Below are positions 38,736 to 52,440 of a stretch of 64,000 nucleotides of DNA, piece after piece. The position numbers were made by a program, and so were the translations under genes. This DNA comes from Phoebastria nigripes (lineage: Eukaryota; Chordata; Aves; Procellariiformes; Diomedeidae). The notes below the pieces were generated by a model that had not been told where the DNA came from, ran no database searches, and was given only the letters and a program-made list of their open reading frames with translations. Position 1 is the stretch's first letter. Every line of letters begins with the position of its first letter. The stretch covers positions 3,403,049-3,467,048 of the forward strand of contig JAYKAV010002788.1 of NCBI GenBank assembly GCA_035582835.1, read 5' to 3'.

Positions 38736-41700
38736 AGGCTGGCTTTAGAAAGCTGTCAGCATCATCTTCTAAGCTGTGTAAACTTCTTCCCCTTTAGTGC
38801 AGACTTTCTTAATTGTGAGAAAATCATGTTACAGCTGAGTAACCTTGTATTAGACTCTCAATAAGTGTTCTTAACTGGAATAATTGAGTATCCTATTCCT
38901 CTTGCACTTTCAAATGAAAGCCTTTGCAATTTGTATCATGGTAATGAATGCCTTGTGACTGCCTGAACAAGCAAAAGATACTGTTAGTAAAACATTCTGC
39001 ATAACTGCTTATACTGGAGCTTCTTCATTTCTCCCTATTTTCATAGTGCTAGTTCAATGCAGTTTTCATTTTAGTGGCTAGTTTTCTTTCTCTTGCTCTT
39101 TGGATGCCTTTTGAACTGTCAGATTTTGCAAAACATCCTACTGTCTCTGGTCACTTGCNCTCCAGTGTTTGAGCCTTTTGCTAGCAAATTACAGAAAAAA
39201 AAATTTACTAAATGGTTTTAAAGGGTAACTTGGTGCTCTTAGCTAAAACTGATTGAAAACCACTGAAATAGCTATAGTTTTATTTTAAGGTATGGGGACA
39301 GTGAGAGTTAGAACTTGTGTGAACATCTCTCTCTCCAAGAGAGAGCCACACAGGCATTATTTCACTAGTGAACTATCTTTGATACCAGAACCTAGTGAAG
39401 TATATCGAAATAATATATTCTCTGCNATCTGTTTAAAGTGGGTAAAGGTAGCAGCCTGGCCTTACTTAATCNGAGAAATATTTTCAAGTGGTTTATAAGT
39501 GAAAGCTCTCCATAATGATGGGTATTTTGGAGGAGAGAGAGGGAAGGGAGGGCTTTTTTCTCTGAAGGCAGGTATATTTTATTGTTTTCTTTACAGCAGA
39601 AGAAAGCATCTTGTGAGCACAGAATAAGTACAGATGAGCCTTATGTAATTTTTTTTTTTTTAGAGGTTTTTTTTGCTGTGCAAGAGAAGGGTAGGCTGTG
39701 GAACTGCAGCTCAAGACTCTGATTATTGTGATGCTTGAGGATTTTGTGTAAGAAGCTGAATTGTAGTTTCCCGATTCCCAGCTCTGGCATAAGATTGAAT
39801 AGGAGGAGAGCCCTATTCATGCTTCTATTGCAAGCTGGTGTAGCACATCTTATCCTCAGCAGAGGATGAAATGTAGAATGTAATTCCGCCATGTGCTCTG
39901 TTATGCCTCTGTTGCCGCTCCCTTCATCAATCTGTTTACAGCATGCAGGGCCTTCTAATTTTGTCTCTGCCGTCATCCATGGAGCAGTGGGCTTATGTGG
40001 ATGTTGGTTTTAATGGATCAGGGAATCTGGCCTTTCCTTTGGGTGATCAAGTATCATGTTCATGTGCCTGTCACAATTCAAACACACATGTGGATTTGTA
40101 TAAACTGCTGTAGGTAGCATTGATATTTTGTAACTTGTGGATCTATTCAAGTCATAATAAAAGAAAAATAATGACTTAAGGAAAATCGTGTGCAATTAAA
40201 TTAAACACGCATTGTATGTTAATTCAGTTAACAGAAAAAGTCAACATATGCTGAGAGTCATGGTTTAATAAATTTCAGATTTGCAGACGGTAATTTGGAA
40301 TGGCACTTTTCCTGAGCTGTACACTTGTGGGGATAGTGTTGTTCAAGTTGGGATTTGCAGTAACTACTGAGTAATACGATAGCAGTTTTGTTGATTTGGG
40401 AAGAACTAGTCGTATTTTTTTTGTTTTGAGACAATTGCATATAAAATCTGGTTTCCTTTAGCTGCTCTGACAAAATTGTGATGTGGAAAATGAAGATTTT
40501 TTTTTTTTTTTTTTTTTTAATTCAGATGAATTTATGTATTAGAATTTAATGAAATAACTTTTCTGAACAGTGAGGACCATGTATTAAAACTTTTGGACAT
40601 AAAACAGTAGTGGTGTATTTCTGTTTTTATTACATCATCATCAGAAAGGGGGCATTGGTTCAAAGTTCAAGTCCACTAATAAATTTCCAGTGCAGTCAAA
40701 GAGCTTCAGGTCAGTCGTTTGTGAGGGAGATGTAAGAGGCAGCAAGGTGATGAAAGCCAAGTGATGTCACTTCAGTTACATTCTTACAAAGTCAGCGTGT
40801 GGCTTAATAAGGTGAAGTTGGAAGAAAATGTTTCTCGACATGGTATCTGATTCAAATTGAGGAGAGGCTGTACTCTAGTCTAATGGGACTTCGGGTAGAT
40901 ATGTGAGGCCTTATCAACACCAGGGCAGCATAATGCTATAGAGTTTGTTACCTTCCAGAGATTATTTTGTCACCGGAGTCCCTTCATACTTAACTTGAAT
41001 GCTGAATGTGCAGTACAGTCCATCTCCTCACTAGGTGGAGTTTTGTCCTTTGAAACCTCAGTATGCCGTGGGCAGGCACGGGCGTTAAATCTGTGCTACC
41101 TCGCAGCGTGGCTTGGGGTGTTTTTGTAGCACGTTGGGGAACGAAGATGCTGCACCGAACAATTCGGATGTTAGGGTCAACTCTTTTTCCTTCCTTGGTA
41201 GTGCTTTTCTTCTGGATTTTTTAATTTTTGTACTGTTAATTTCTTAATTCTTCATGTTTTCTTTTCCTGCTGTGTTTCTATACCATCAGCAGGCATCCTG
41301 CAGAGGATCTCAGCTTTCTACTTTTTCTAAAGGTATGTAGCAGCATGTGACTTTTGTTCTGCCTGAGAGACACTCTGCTAGACTGCAAGTCCTGCAGAGA
41401 TGTGGAAAGTCGCTTGTCCCAGCTTCAGCTGTCTCGTGTAAGATGTTCAGCTTAATGACTTCTCAAAGTCAAGCTTGTGTGACCTCTTGTCATTTTACTT
41501 CACTATTGGACTGAAATTCCAATGAAAGCTCACGCTCATAACGCAGCTTTGCACTCCAGCACAGTAACACAGAAGTCCCCACCACCGATCTTCATAACTT
41601 GAGCACTCTTTACATTCCCTTTGCTGCACAACTCTTATGTTTTAACTGGGTTACCTTTTACTTAAAAATATTAGTAGTTCTGCAAACTCCCGGTGTGTTT

Positions 41701-44700
41701 TCTCTGAAGAAAATCAAATCAGAATGGGGCTTATNTGTCAAGGAGCTTTGTGAGCGTAGCCTGTAGATACCTACTTTTCCTTAGAGGTTTAAGAGTTGTG
41801 GTNTGCATTCAATCCCTACAAACTCTGAAAGGTAGTGGAGAGAGAAACACCACAAACTGTGGAAAGAATGTTTCCCAATCTTATGTAGTATACTGTTTTT
41901 GTGAAAATAGATTTACGCCCTTTATAATTACAAGGGACGCTGACTAGAGTAATAGATCAACGTGCCCTGTAATACAGTTCTCAACTTCAGGGTTACAGGC
42001 TGAACTAAATTCTCTGCTACAGATGTGCTCTGTTTGACACAGCTGAGAGAAAGTACTAGCAAGAGAGCTGGCCTGTGCTGACCACTGAGCAGTATTCCCC
42101 TTCCCGGTGGTTTACATCGCTGATCAGGACAGCTTTAAGGCAATTTTAGATCACCCTTCTGTGACCCTGTGGTATTTATCCTCTCTCCCTCCCCATGCAG
42201 TGGCTGGATCACAGCTGCATTCCTTTCGATGGCCTGAGCATCCCACTTCTCACCCAAGCAGAAGATTATATGGGAGGATGGAGAGAACCTGCTCCCCAAA
42301 TTACTTGAAGAGAGCTGTAATGGCACATGGTTACCAGTGGGGGTCCCACAAGAACTCTGCACTGGTGAGCATCATCTCGGCGCAGGGAAAACAGGCATCC
42401 GCTGTGTATGCGAGCAGACACGATTGCGTTCAATTTGTTCTCATAGACCAGTACAAGAAGAGCTAAAAGCAGGCATGAAAGCTGAGATATTAATCTCTTC
42501 GTGTCATGGCAGGAGCTGGACTCTGAGGCATTGGCGAAGATTACCCAAAATATAATTTGGCCCTGCAGCTGTTGGGAATCTTGTTCAGATGTGCTAATAT
42601 GTTGGCACGTGATTATTGGATATATTGCGTTAGGGAGGTGGACCAGGGAGAAGAGCAGGTAGCATTAACTTCACTGCTGCTTGGATTAATGATAATTTCA
42701 AGTTATTTAAAAAAAATAAATCATGCGGCTCTTGAACTAGTTGCACCAACACACGGTTCTTTCTCTGTCCTCCGAGAAAGCTGATCCAGTCAAAATCAGA
42801 ATTCTCATGCAGGTGAGAGAGAGTTAGCCAAATCCTTTGTGATACGAGGCATGTGAATCTAAACACCTGCAAACTTGGGCAAAATTGAAGTCTGAGCTTC
42901 AGACACCCCCCAGCCTGTCTGTGGGCCGAGGGAAAACTTTGCCTCAAACACTTCCAGACTTCAAGTTCTCTGGGCTTTGAGTCATTCCTACTGTTTCTAA
43001 AATCACAATTCATAGACAACCATCTGTGCCAGTCAGATTTGTTAAGACTCATGTGTTTTGTTTTTTTTTAATTACAGCTTTACAGCACTGCTGCAGTCTG
43101 GGGACTCCTGTTATGTTCATTTTCAGCTCTCTGGACGCAGTTTTCACAATAGGAAGGGGCCCAACTCCCCGCCCCAGCTCCTGCAGGATGGGGTTGTCAG
43201 AAGAGTACTTGAAGCTCTGCAGAGAATCCTTCCTTCCTCAGGATTCAGTGAATTTTCCTTTCAAAATGTGGGCCTCTGATAAGCAGCTCCTGTTCTGCTT
43301 TTTTTCCCCCCTGCTAACAGTTGGCAGGGTTGTTTGTTTTCCCACTCNGCAATGTAACTTCTCCAGCAGAGGTGCCAGGTTGGCTTTGTGGAGGAAGGAG
43401 GCCAAACTGCATGTTAAATTACAGTCCATGCATCTGTCTTAACGTAATTCAGGCCATGTAACTCCCTGCCTGCTCTCGCTAATGACAGTGTATGTGGGGA
43501 GGAGGGGGACTGGGGGGGTTGCAAGGAAAGATCTGTAATCTTTGTCCCTCTGACTTCCATCCAGCAAGGTGCTTAACCACACACTGAAGAGCATAATATG
43601 TCCCCCTGAATTTGAGAGGCCCACTCCTATACTCAGTTAATTAGATGTTAAAGTGCTTTTCATTTGTGGAGCATCAGTAAATTTCTGTTGAATTTCGCAA
43701 AACCAATTGGTAAAGAAGAGGTAGGGGGGCGATACTAGAGCAACAGCAGCACATGAGCAAACCAAGTGTGCATTTCTGTGACACCTCAACTCTAGCGTGA
43801 CAAACTGTGGTCTCAGACAAAGCCTTCCCCTTCTTCAGCNGGAGCAGTAGGCTCCATAAATCACCAGCGTTGCAACTTTCCAGGAGGCAGCAATAATAGA
43901 GTTAGACATGCTACAATAAAGTTGCTTCATCTGACCGGGTGCGATACGTGGCACTGCGTTAGGGTGGAGGAAATGCCCTCAGGAAAACTGCGACGCTTAA
44001 CGAAGGGTGCACAACGAGGCTGGATCAGCCACTGTTCTGGGATGTGGCTCCACCCGAGCCTGACACCGGTGCCGGCTGGCACCAGGAGCGGCAGTCCCAG
44101 CTCCTGGCACTCCTCCATCCTCCCCTGTTTTACCCAAACCCAGCGCCTCCCACGGTGAGCGCTTCCCTCCTGCCGTCCACCCGGCCTGAAATAGGTCTCC
44201 TCCCTTGGTGGGATTAAACCCCATCTTGTTCGCTTGGCGACTAGTGATGTGCGCAGTAGGCAGAAGGCCCCTGCACCTCCGCCTGGCATCTTCACACCAA
44301 ATAGCCCCTCTCCTGGTGTGCCTGTCTTCAGTCACCATTTTTTGATTTCCCCTGAAGTTTATTACCATTTAAATAGCCTTCCAATCTGAGACGTCCTGGG
44401 GGTTTCTGCCTCTGCTGCCTCACGCTCTGTGAAATTAATTCCCCTAAGATCATGTCCTCACAGGAAAATAGTACGGGTTCAACTAAACTGGTTTAGAAAC
44501 TGTATTAAACCCACGCAAGACCTTCTGTGACCCTTTGGTTTGACTGGAGCACTTTCTACGTACTTGGCTTGGGGTATAATACGCTTAGACAGGAAAGTGT
44601 TTATTCCCAACCAAAATTACAGCACCGAATCCTGCTGTCTGGGGCAATGTTTTTGACTACTGTGGGCAAATTCCATATTTAACTCAGCGTGTGTTTTCAG

Positions 44701-44987
44701 GCCTTGATGATTTAAGGGCCAGACTGCAAATGCCTTTAATCGGGAAGCAATTAATTGCACAAATTTCCTCCTTGCAGTCAGCGTACCGCTCATCCAGGTA
44801 ATACTCCCTGCGAGGTGATGGCTCATGCCTGCGCACTACTTTTATTACTGTATATCTCTGCTAATTAGTTCCTGTTGGATGGTAGGCCAGGTTGCTACAG
44901 GGGGTTCAGGTAAAAGGTACAATCAGTTAAGAAAATCTAAAGATAGCTTTAAGAAGAAAAACAAATGGTTTGTTTTCCTGCTGAGCT
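38736..44987. other. Non-coding DNA downstream of EXOC8
   Basis: I searched for exons on both strands, including GNPAT expected tail to tail from human synteny, and recognise none. T runs lie at about 39650-39661 and 40497-40518. The 44690-44790 segment is AT-rich with homeodomain-like motifs (AATTAATTGC). Confidence 0.55.
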
Positions 44988-45028
44988 CTATTATTATTAT
45001 TGTTATTATCATTATTATTATTATTATT
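44988..45028. repeat. (ATT)n microsatellite
   Basis: About 13 imperfect ATT units interrupted by G and C substitutions. Confidence 0.9.
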
Positions 45029-47480
45029 TCTGAAGAAAACTCCCAAGCAGAATTCATGCTTTTGATGGAAGTCAGGACCAGGTTTGTGAGGGTTGTTCCA
45101 GTACCTCGATATTGAGCACACTCGACTGGGTTTTCCTCCAGAGCACCCTGGTGCTCGCCCAAGATGGACCCCAAGTAGGAAACACCTAGTATCTCTCTTT
45201 TGCACCCACCTCCATGCAAAGGATCACAGTCCTGGTTCTTCCTCAAAAATGGTGCTCAGCTTCACTTTGAGAGAGGTGTGTGTGTACCAGGGCAGGGAGA
45301 GCTGGGGGGATGTTTAGCTCTCATTGACAGTCCCTGGGACAGCACATACACAATGTCTCACAAAACAGGAGGGGTAAGGCTTCGGCTGCCCCTCTGCCCC
45401 ATGTTTAGGTCAGGGCCGTTTCCCCCCCTGCTAATGCTGACACCAACCTTGTTCACTTTTTCAAACACAAGCCACACATCCTTCCTGTCCTACATGCCGG
45501 CTAGAAACGACAAACTCCCTCATTATGCTATTATTATAATTTACTAGCAGAAACCTTCCCCTCTGCACACACGACTCTTCATGTTTGACTATTATAATTG
45601 TATTTTCAAAGTTATAAATAACACATTAGCCTGGTTTATGTGTTCATGCAAGTCAAGCTATAAACTGGCAGATGAATGAAATTAACTGTCTCCAGAATTC
45701 ACATTCCTGTCACTTATTCAATTATTTGATCAACATAATTGCTCAGAGCAAGAGCTAATTGGAAAATGACATGCATTTACCCTCTCTATAGAGGAGGAGA
45801 GGCTTATCGGGTATTTTACTGCAGGCACTTTCATTACTTCCAATATTCTGGAAGAAACAAGGTTTTTAAATGAGCCAGGCCCAAACACACAAAGCTTGTT
45901 TGCTAGCCAGATGCTTTCCCACCCTTAGAATAGTTCCAGTATTTTGTGGTGCAAGGGTTTGAACACGTCTATACTGCAGTGCATACAAGTACCTTGGCAC
46001 ACAGGTATGGGAGCTGCAAGCCAAGCTTGCCTCCAGGAGTCTACAGCATTAAATGCGTCCTTGCTTCTGTGTATCTGCATTCATGCTGGTGCTGCAGCTA
46101 TACGTGTTTGGTTCTGCCTATGACCAGCTCCCATCCCTGGGAGCTGATACAGAGAGTATTGGTCGGCTGAGGCAGAAGAGCCTCTCAGGAGTAGGAAAGG
46201 CAGAAAGTGATTTTTTTCTTGTTGCTCTTGTGCAAAAGACTGTAATTCCCCATCTTGCCAGCTCAAACTCTGCATCAAGGCCACAGTTTGAAACACTGAT
46301 ACCTTTGGAATGATTTTTTTGTCCCTCGCCTCGCTCAGGCGTTCTGGTTAACATTGCAAGCCCGCACACACGCACGCATCCACACATCTGTGTGCTTTGT
46401 TATTAAAAGAAAATCTAAGAAGCGGGTGCCAGAACAGAGGGGTGGGGATGGAAAGGATCAGGAGGTAGGAGACTCGAATTCTAAACCGGTCCCTGTTTCC
46501 ATTATTAGCTCTAGCATTGTTTGGGGTTGGAATATTTAATTTGTTTAAGTAAGAGACAAGCAAGCGCTTTTCCAGGCTGTGTGGAGGGGGAGGAAGCTCA
46601 TCTATCAACGCCAACAGTTTGCAACCTATTGTCTGCAGGCCCTGAGGGGATCTATGGGTTATCTGTAGGGGAAAGGGAGCTAAGAAAATCAACCCTGTTG
46701 TCAGTTGCCTTAAATTCATGACAGATGGTCTGCACCGCTGCTGGAAAATATTGGGGTCTGCAAATTAAAACTGGGTAAAAACCAGTGCGTTTTCCTCCTG
46801 CTGTTCATGAGCAGTTCGAGCATCAGTTTTTGGCTGCTTGAAAAGACTCCAAAAGTGGTCCACTGAGCATGTGAAGGCTGAGAAACACGCTGTACTGGAT
46901 CTCTGTGCTGCTGTGCTGCTAACACTGCGCAAGTGGTACAGGACAGCTCTGGGAAACTCACTGTACTGCATGCAGTGTCCTAGAGGTTAGTACTGTCTAT
47001 ATTTAATGAGAAGTAGTTAACCGGGTGAGTAATTATTTAGTTCATCCAAGAGGAGATTAAGAAATGAGTGCAGCACAGCCTATTTGTAGTTACACCAGGA
47101 CATTTCTGATAGTGGAGGTTTTTCAGGGTAGGAAGCAAAAGTATACAGAAAGAGATTAAAAAAGTAGCCCTACCGTGGGTGGCCAGGGAGCTTGCAGGAG
47201 TCCCCAGGGGAAGGAACCACCAGCAAGTTTGTTGTGCTGCTTAATGGGGGTGTCCTGCAGTTTGGAAAAGAGGGGTGCTGAGGACTCCGGGTGCCATTCC
47301 TGCTTGCAGCTCCCCTACACACGCGGCCACAGCAAGCTGAAAACGAGGACGATGCCAAGGTTTGGTGTCCTGTGAGTGACTCCAGCTAGTGGACAAATAG
47401 CCCCCGAGTGTGATGCTGTGATCTCTAAGCTATCACTAATGGCATAAATCAGTAACCTGATGGCATCACGGGACATCTCG
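45029..47480. other. Non-coding DNA with an AT-rich motif-dense block
   Basis: No exon is supported. The 45590-45790 segment is AT-rich and dense in TAATTG, ATGCAT and TTGATCAA-like motifs, the texture often seen in conserved developmental enhancers. That reading is inference only. Confidence 0.45.
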
Positions 47481-47821
47481 CATGGAAAATGCAGGCTCCT
47501 TTGTTGCCAGCTCTAGGCACAAAGGGAAAAAAGAAAAAAGCCCACGATATGTCAGGATCTTGCAAACTGAGGCCGCTGCTACGGCCGAAACGGGGGACAG
47601 GCGTGCAGGGAAGCGGCCGTTGCCAGGGCAGGGAGCAGGGGCAGCCCCGCACCCTGCCAGGCCCCAAAGCGAAGGGCTGTCACAGGCGCCTCGCACAGGC
47701 AGCGGGACCGGGGCAGCTCCCAGGGGAGGGCGGCGGCCCCGGCCCTTCACCCCGGCTCCGCACCGGGATGCGGCCGGAGAGGTGCTCCCCGGAGGCCAGG
47801 CTGGCAGCCCGCCGCCCTCCC

Positions 47822-47856
47822 CACCGGCACCGGCACCGGCACCGGCACCGGCACCG
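47822..47856. repeat. (CACCGG)n hexamer array
   Basis: About six tandem copies of CACCGG inside the GC-rich island. Confidence 0.92.
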
Positions 47857-47924
47857 CCCCGTCCCGCCCCCGGGCCGCGGCGGCACCGACAGCAGAGGGC
47901 GGCCGCCGCCGCCGCAACCCGCCC

Positions 47925-48480
47925 GCCGCCCCGCGTCCAGCCCCGCAACCCAGCACCTCTGCTGCCCCGCACCCAGCCCAGCAGCTCCGCGTCCCAACAT
48001 CTCCCACCCACCTTCAGCCCAGCGGCCTCACAGCCCAGCCCCGCGGCCCAGCAGACCTGCACGCAGCTCCGCACTCCTGCAGCCCCGCCGCCCAGCACCC
48101 CCGCAGCCTTGGACCCAGCCCACAGCCCTCCGGCCCATCATTTCCACATGCCTACCGCCCAGCAGCCTCATAGTCCCCCAGCTCAGCGTCACAGCAGCCC
48201 CACAGCCAAGCGCACCGGCAGACCTGCATCCAAACGTGCGGTTCTGTAGCCCTGCAGACCCACAGACCAGCATCCAGCCCCCAATCCCTGAATCCCTGAA
48301 TCCCAGCATCCCTGCAGCCCTACACCCCAGGAATCCCCACAGCCCACCATCCAGCACAACATCCAAGCTGTATAACAGCCCCAAAGCTCCGCAGCTCTGC
48401 AGCTCAGCATCCTCACAGCCCCATACCCAGCAGCTCAGCAGCCCAAGCATCCCCGCATCCCAGCCCAGGGCATGCAGCAA
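47925..48480. repeat. Degenerate C-rich/G-rich minisatellite
   Basis: About 550 bp made of loosely repeated CAGCCCnnC, GCAGCCCCnC and CCCAGCATCCC-like words; the complement reads GCTGGGCTGCnGGGG. No fixed period is obvious by eye. Strong C/G strand asymmetry runs throughout. Confidence 0.65.
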
Positions 48481-51400
48481 GCGGGGCTGGCACAGTGCTG
48501 CTGCTCCTGGGTCTAGGTTTCATTGTGGTTTCTGCCCTCAGGGCAATGACAACTGTGACCATGGAGGTGGTTGTAGTTATACTGGGGCTTTTTTGCCTGA
48601 GGCCCTATTATAAACTGTACTGGCAGAGGTGGTATTTCATTCCTGGGAGCTGGAAAAATCTTTCTAGTGTGGGCTTGCCACAGCCTGAGGAGGCAGCTTT
48701 ACAGATGCGCAGGATGCAGCCGGAGTTACTGGTGCACTCCTGGTCCCACCGCTGTGGAGGGCTGGAGGCAGGCATGCAATGGGGGTAAAGAAAGGCAGCA
48801 GCAGCTGCCTCGGCAACTTCTTGGCTCCAGTGCTACAGCCTGGTACTTCACTGTGAGCTTTTTCCCCATCGGGAACAGTCCCTCCCTATGCACTGTAACA
48901 GATTTTTCTGCAGGATTTTAGCAATAGAAATGAATACTGGAAACCTGGTGCTTTTGTTACACTGGGACATTCGTCCTGCTGACTGTGAATCGACATGATT
49001 GCATTTCTGCAACTGGAAAATTCAATAAATATATGCAGAAAAATGATTCTCCCCTAGTTTTTTGTCTATTCCTGTCCACTTTCTTGTCCCGCTGAGCTTC
49101 ATGCTGGCCTCTCTTTGCAGGAGGCCAGTAGCATGTTTGATCTGATGGGGCACTCCTCTCCTGCCTGACTTACAGCAGAGCCTTGCTGTACACCCGAAGC
49201 GATGGCACAGGTGTGCTGCTCCTCTGTGAACATATTCCAAAGGCACATGTGGGCTGTCTTAGCTGTAACTTCATCCTATTTTTTATTCAGGTACAAAATA
49301 GCTGGTTGCTATTTTCGGCAGAGAGAAGGTACTTGAAATGGAAAAAGTCCCTCAAGTCACAAAATGGGATAGAAAATCAAGCTGTGGAAAATATTTGCAG
49401 GCAAACAATACAAATGCAGTTTGAGTCAATGGAAATATTTCACTTCAGTACTTTCAAGCTGATTTTTTTTGATCACTTAAAAGTAGAATTATTTAAATTG
49501 TAGAAGACATTTGAATAAAGAAAACGCTATTCGAAATGTCAACAGTAGAAAAACNTGATGCTTTGATATTCATAATTTTTTTCCTTATTACTTTTGTTTG
49601 TGAAATGTATTGGGTATATTTTCTTTTGTAGCTCCCACAAGAAAAACAATAGTTTCAAGGAATCAGTATTTTTCAATTAGAAAATATTTTGCTGAAAACT
49701 CCTATCTGGAAAAAAGCTGGAAATAGTTAGTGTGAAAAGTCTAGCAGGAAGCTTTTAGTTCCAGATGTGTTGCTCTACTTCCCCTGGTATGACAGAAGTA
49801 CTTACAATTAAAGTTCAAAGATGCAGCGCCGGTGGAACTAACTACATATTTCCTGACGTTTGTGCCTGTCAGCGCAGGGGTGGTTAGACCGCTATTTACA
49901 AATCCGAGCTTCATTCATTCTCATACCAAAGGGAGCAATCAAAACCCCAGTGATTCCCAGAGAGAAATCAGGGCCAGTGTACTGGAGGCTTTCTCCCATC
50001 TTATTTCTGGCTGTGTTGTATTGGGAAGAAAGATGCACATAGCAGATACAGTCCAATCCCAGCCCTCCTCCGGTGAGTCAGAGTCAGCTTCTTAGGTCTT
50101 ACGGATCTTAAGTCAGGAGGGAAGGATGGTCTTGTGGCTTAGGATAAGAACTGTGAGTCAGAAGAGTTTATTCATGAAAAAAAAATTGCTCCTTTCATTT
50201 ATTAGCAGATGTGTCTAACCAGCCTAAGCAAGTTGCTGCTAGAAAATTTCAGCTGTAGGCATTTTAAAGCTGGAGGGGGTAAAGAAAAAGAAGTCCAATT
50301 GACATTTGATCATTTCTGCAGCAACATTACATTTATCCATAACAAGTTGTCCTGATAGTAAAAGGACAAGCACCAGGGTAAATACCAGAAATATCCTGAT
50401 TTGGGTTTCAGGCTAGCTAAACTCCCGTTGATTAAGCTGGGAATGTTGATTAAAGACCTCAAGCTGTGACTCACAACAATTCAGTCAGGTTACTCCTGCC
50501 GCTTAGCAAGGCTTGAGTTAAATTGGAAAGCAGGGTAGAGCCTCAGTGAGTTTATCAGCTCTGAGCAGTGTGTTTCTAGGCAGATAACCTGCAAGTACTT
50601 CCCTGCCCAGCCCCGGAGTCTTACAGGGGATTCAATAGGTTGTCTGCGTGCTGGTGGGAGATATTAAAGTCCTTCAGAAAAAAAAAACTAAAAACCAACC
50701 CAGCTTTGGACCAATCCTCTGGAAATTAGTCATTCAGTCCATATAGTTAATGATCAGTTGGTGGGTTAATAGCCAAACGTGAAGTTAAGTGTGATTAAAG
50801 CTTAAAAAAAAATTAAATGCTTGGTGACTGTAGTCAAAGACAACATTTGGTTATTTTTTGATGGTTACTTTTCTGTCTAGGCTCCCACAGAGGCTGACGA
50901 GGGATATTTTAACGTATCAAGGCAATAGCACCATAGCAACAAATCCGTAAGAAGCCCATCAGTTTGGTGCAGAGGACCTGTTTTGCATACCAGGCCTTTG
51001 ATCTTTAAGTGTCTTTAGCACCACCATTTTTTTATGAGTGTGGTGAAAAGGTGAAGTAGGTCCCTTGTTTAAGTAGGACAATTTATTATTGTCATTTAGC
51101 TTTTGAAGGACAGGCNGCGCAGAAGAGCTCCAGTCAGGGGAGAGAGGCCTTGAACGCGAGAACATTTACGCTTGGGTTAACAGGGAAACAAGCTGCACGA
51201 GGGTTTGCAGAATCCAGTCCTTATTGCATCGGGAAAAAAATGGTATTTTCATTTGTTCATCTTCAATTCTTCAGGTTACTGACAAAAGAAATGTTAATTA
51301 TTTGAACGACAAAAGCTAATGCAGTAAAGATAGGGCTTCTCCCTTCTGCTTCGTGCCACAGCAACAAGATTGTTGGGCAAACTTTGACTGAATAACCTAC

Positions 51401-52214
51401 GATGCCACTAGCTGCTGTGAAAAGTAGAAGGAATTCAGACCAATTTTGAGGGCACCAGCTGAGTCTGTCGATCCAGCAGGGAAGGAAAGAGGAATCACTG
51501 GAAACCAAATGGGGACTTTTCCAGATAGACCATACAGAGATGGCATGATATAGGCAAATGATATAATATAGGTACGAACAACTGCTGCTTCCAAACACTA
51601 AACTGTAAGAGGCAAGTGTCATTTCTTGTTTCAGTGATCTTCTCTGATAGAGAGCAATCTGAAATCCAGAACAGACAGCATTTAGCAGGATCTAGCTGTA
51701 CCTCTGACAGCTCTTGACTATGTTTTCTCACAGGCTTCTTGGGTAGTGTCCGGCACCCAGCACCCATGTGTGCCTCACCCACAGAGACGAGCAGTCCCCT
51801 GGCCGCAGGCAGTGCCTGCCGCTGGGCAGCTGGCCGCACTCGCATGGGGAAGGGACCTGAAAAGGCTCCTAGGAGGACACCCACCCAGCCCTGTGGGTTT
51901 TAGGCTGNGCTCCAGGGACTCACCGGTGATCCACAGGGCAAGAGGAGGTGGTCAGTGAAGTGGATGGAGAGAAAGTGAATCAAAACAGGGGCATCTACTT
52001 CCATGCATGCAAACAAATAGTACAGTGAGGGAGCAAGAGTGCTGAAAGGTATCCTAGGCTTTGTCTGGTTTCCGTAGCGTTGTCAGTGAAAATCGTCACA
52101 GAGCCATTGCACGCTACAGTCCTTGGATTGTTTTCCAAAAGTATAGTTGGAAGAGAAACTGTCAGGAAACACCAGCACATCCCAGCTGCCTAGAAATAAA
52201 ATCAGCTGTCCCTA
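48481..52214. other. Non-coding DNA
   Basis: Begins with a small hydrophobic open frame (ATG 48546 to 48788) that is not recognised and is treated as unsupported. The remainder shows A-rich and T-rich stretches with no exon, RNA gene or clear repeat. Confidence 0.5.
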
Positions 52215-52440
52215 ACCATTCCTGACAGCCCTGGGTATCTCACCTTGCTGGAGATACCTCAGCCCCTGGAGGCAACTGCAATATGCAACTGTCCGTACCA
52301 TTAGAAAGTTTGTCCTGCCATCTGTATTGAGCTTTCCTTGCTGCAATTTAAGCTCATTATTTCTTGCCTTATTTACCTCCACGTGCTGTGGAGAATAGAT
52401 TATTCCCTTTCTCTTCAACGTGCCATAGCCAAATTGCATT
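52215..52440 (-). mobile_element. Old CR1 LINE fragment
   Basis: Matches the CR1 3' region on the complement by eye: CATTCCTGACAG, ATTAGAAAGTTTGTCCTG, CTTGCTGCAATTTAAGCTCA and GATTATTCCCTTTCTCTTC, in the usual order. The copy is diverged, lacks coding capacity and belongs to a different, older-looking subfamily than the 22.7 kb copy. Confidence 0.75.

Larger units (their letters stand above)
47560..48480. promoter_or_regulatory. GC-rich island with tandem repeats
   Basis: A GC- and CpG-rich block in non-coding DNA. The first third (to about 47920) looks like an ordinary CpG island. It contains the hexamer array at 47822-47856 and leads into a degenerate minisatellite. Long open frames exist on both strands, but they are Pro/Ala/Ser- or Gly/Leu/Cys-rich translations of repeats. 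It may be the promoter of an unannotated transcript. Confidence 0.5.

Noticed and set aside
47489..48613. 374-codon proline-rich frame over the GC-rich island
   Set aside because: Two other frames are also long and repetitive here; composition follows the minisatellite, and no conserved domain or intron structure supports a protein.
51263..51622. Reverse-strand 119-codon frame with hydrophobic segments
   Set aside because: No known family, no nearby promoter or splice sites, and length is within chance expectation for this base composition.
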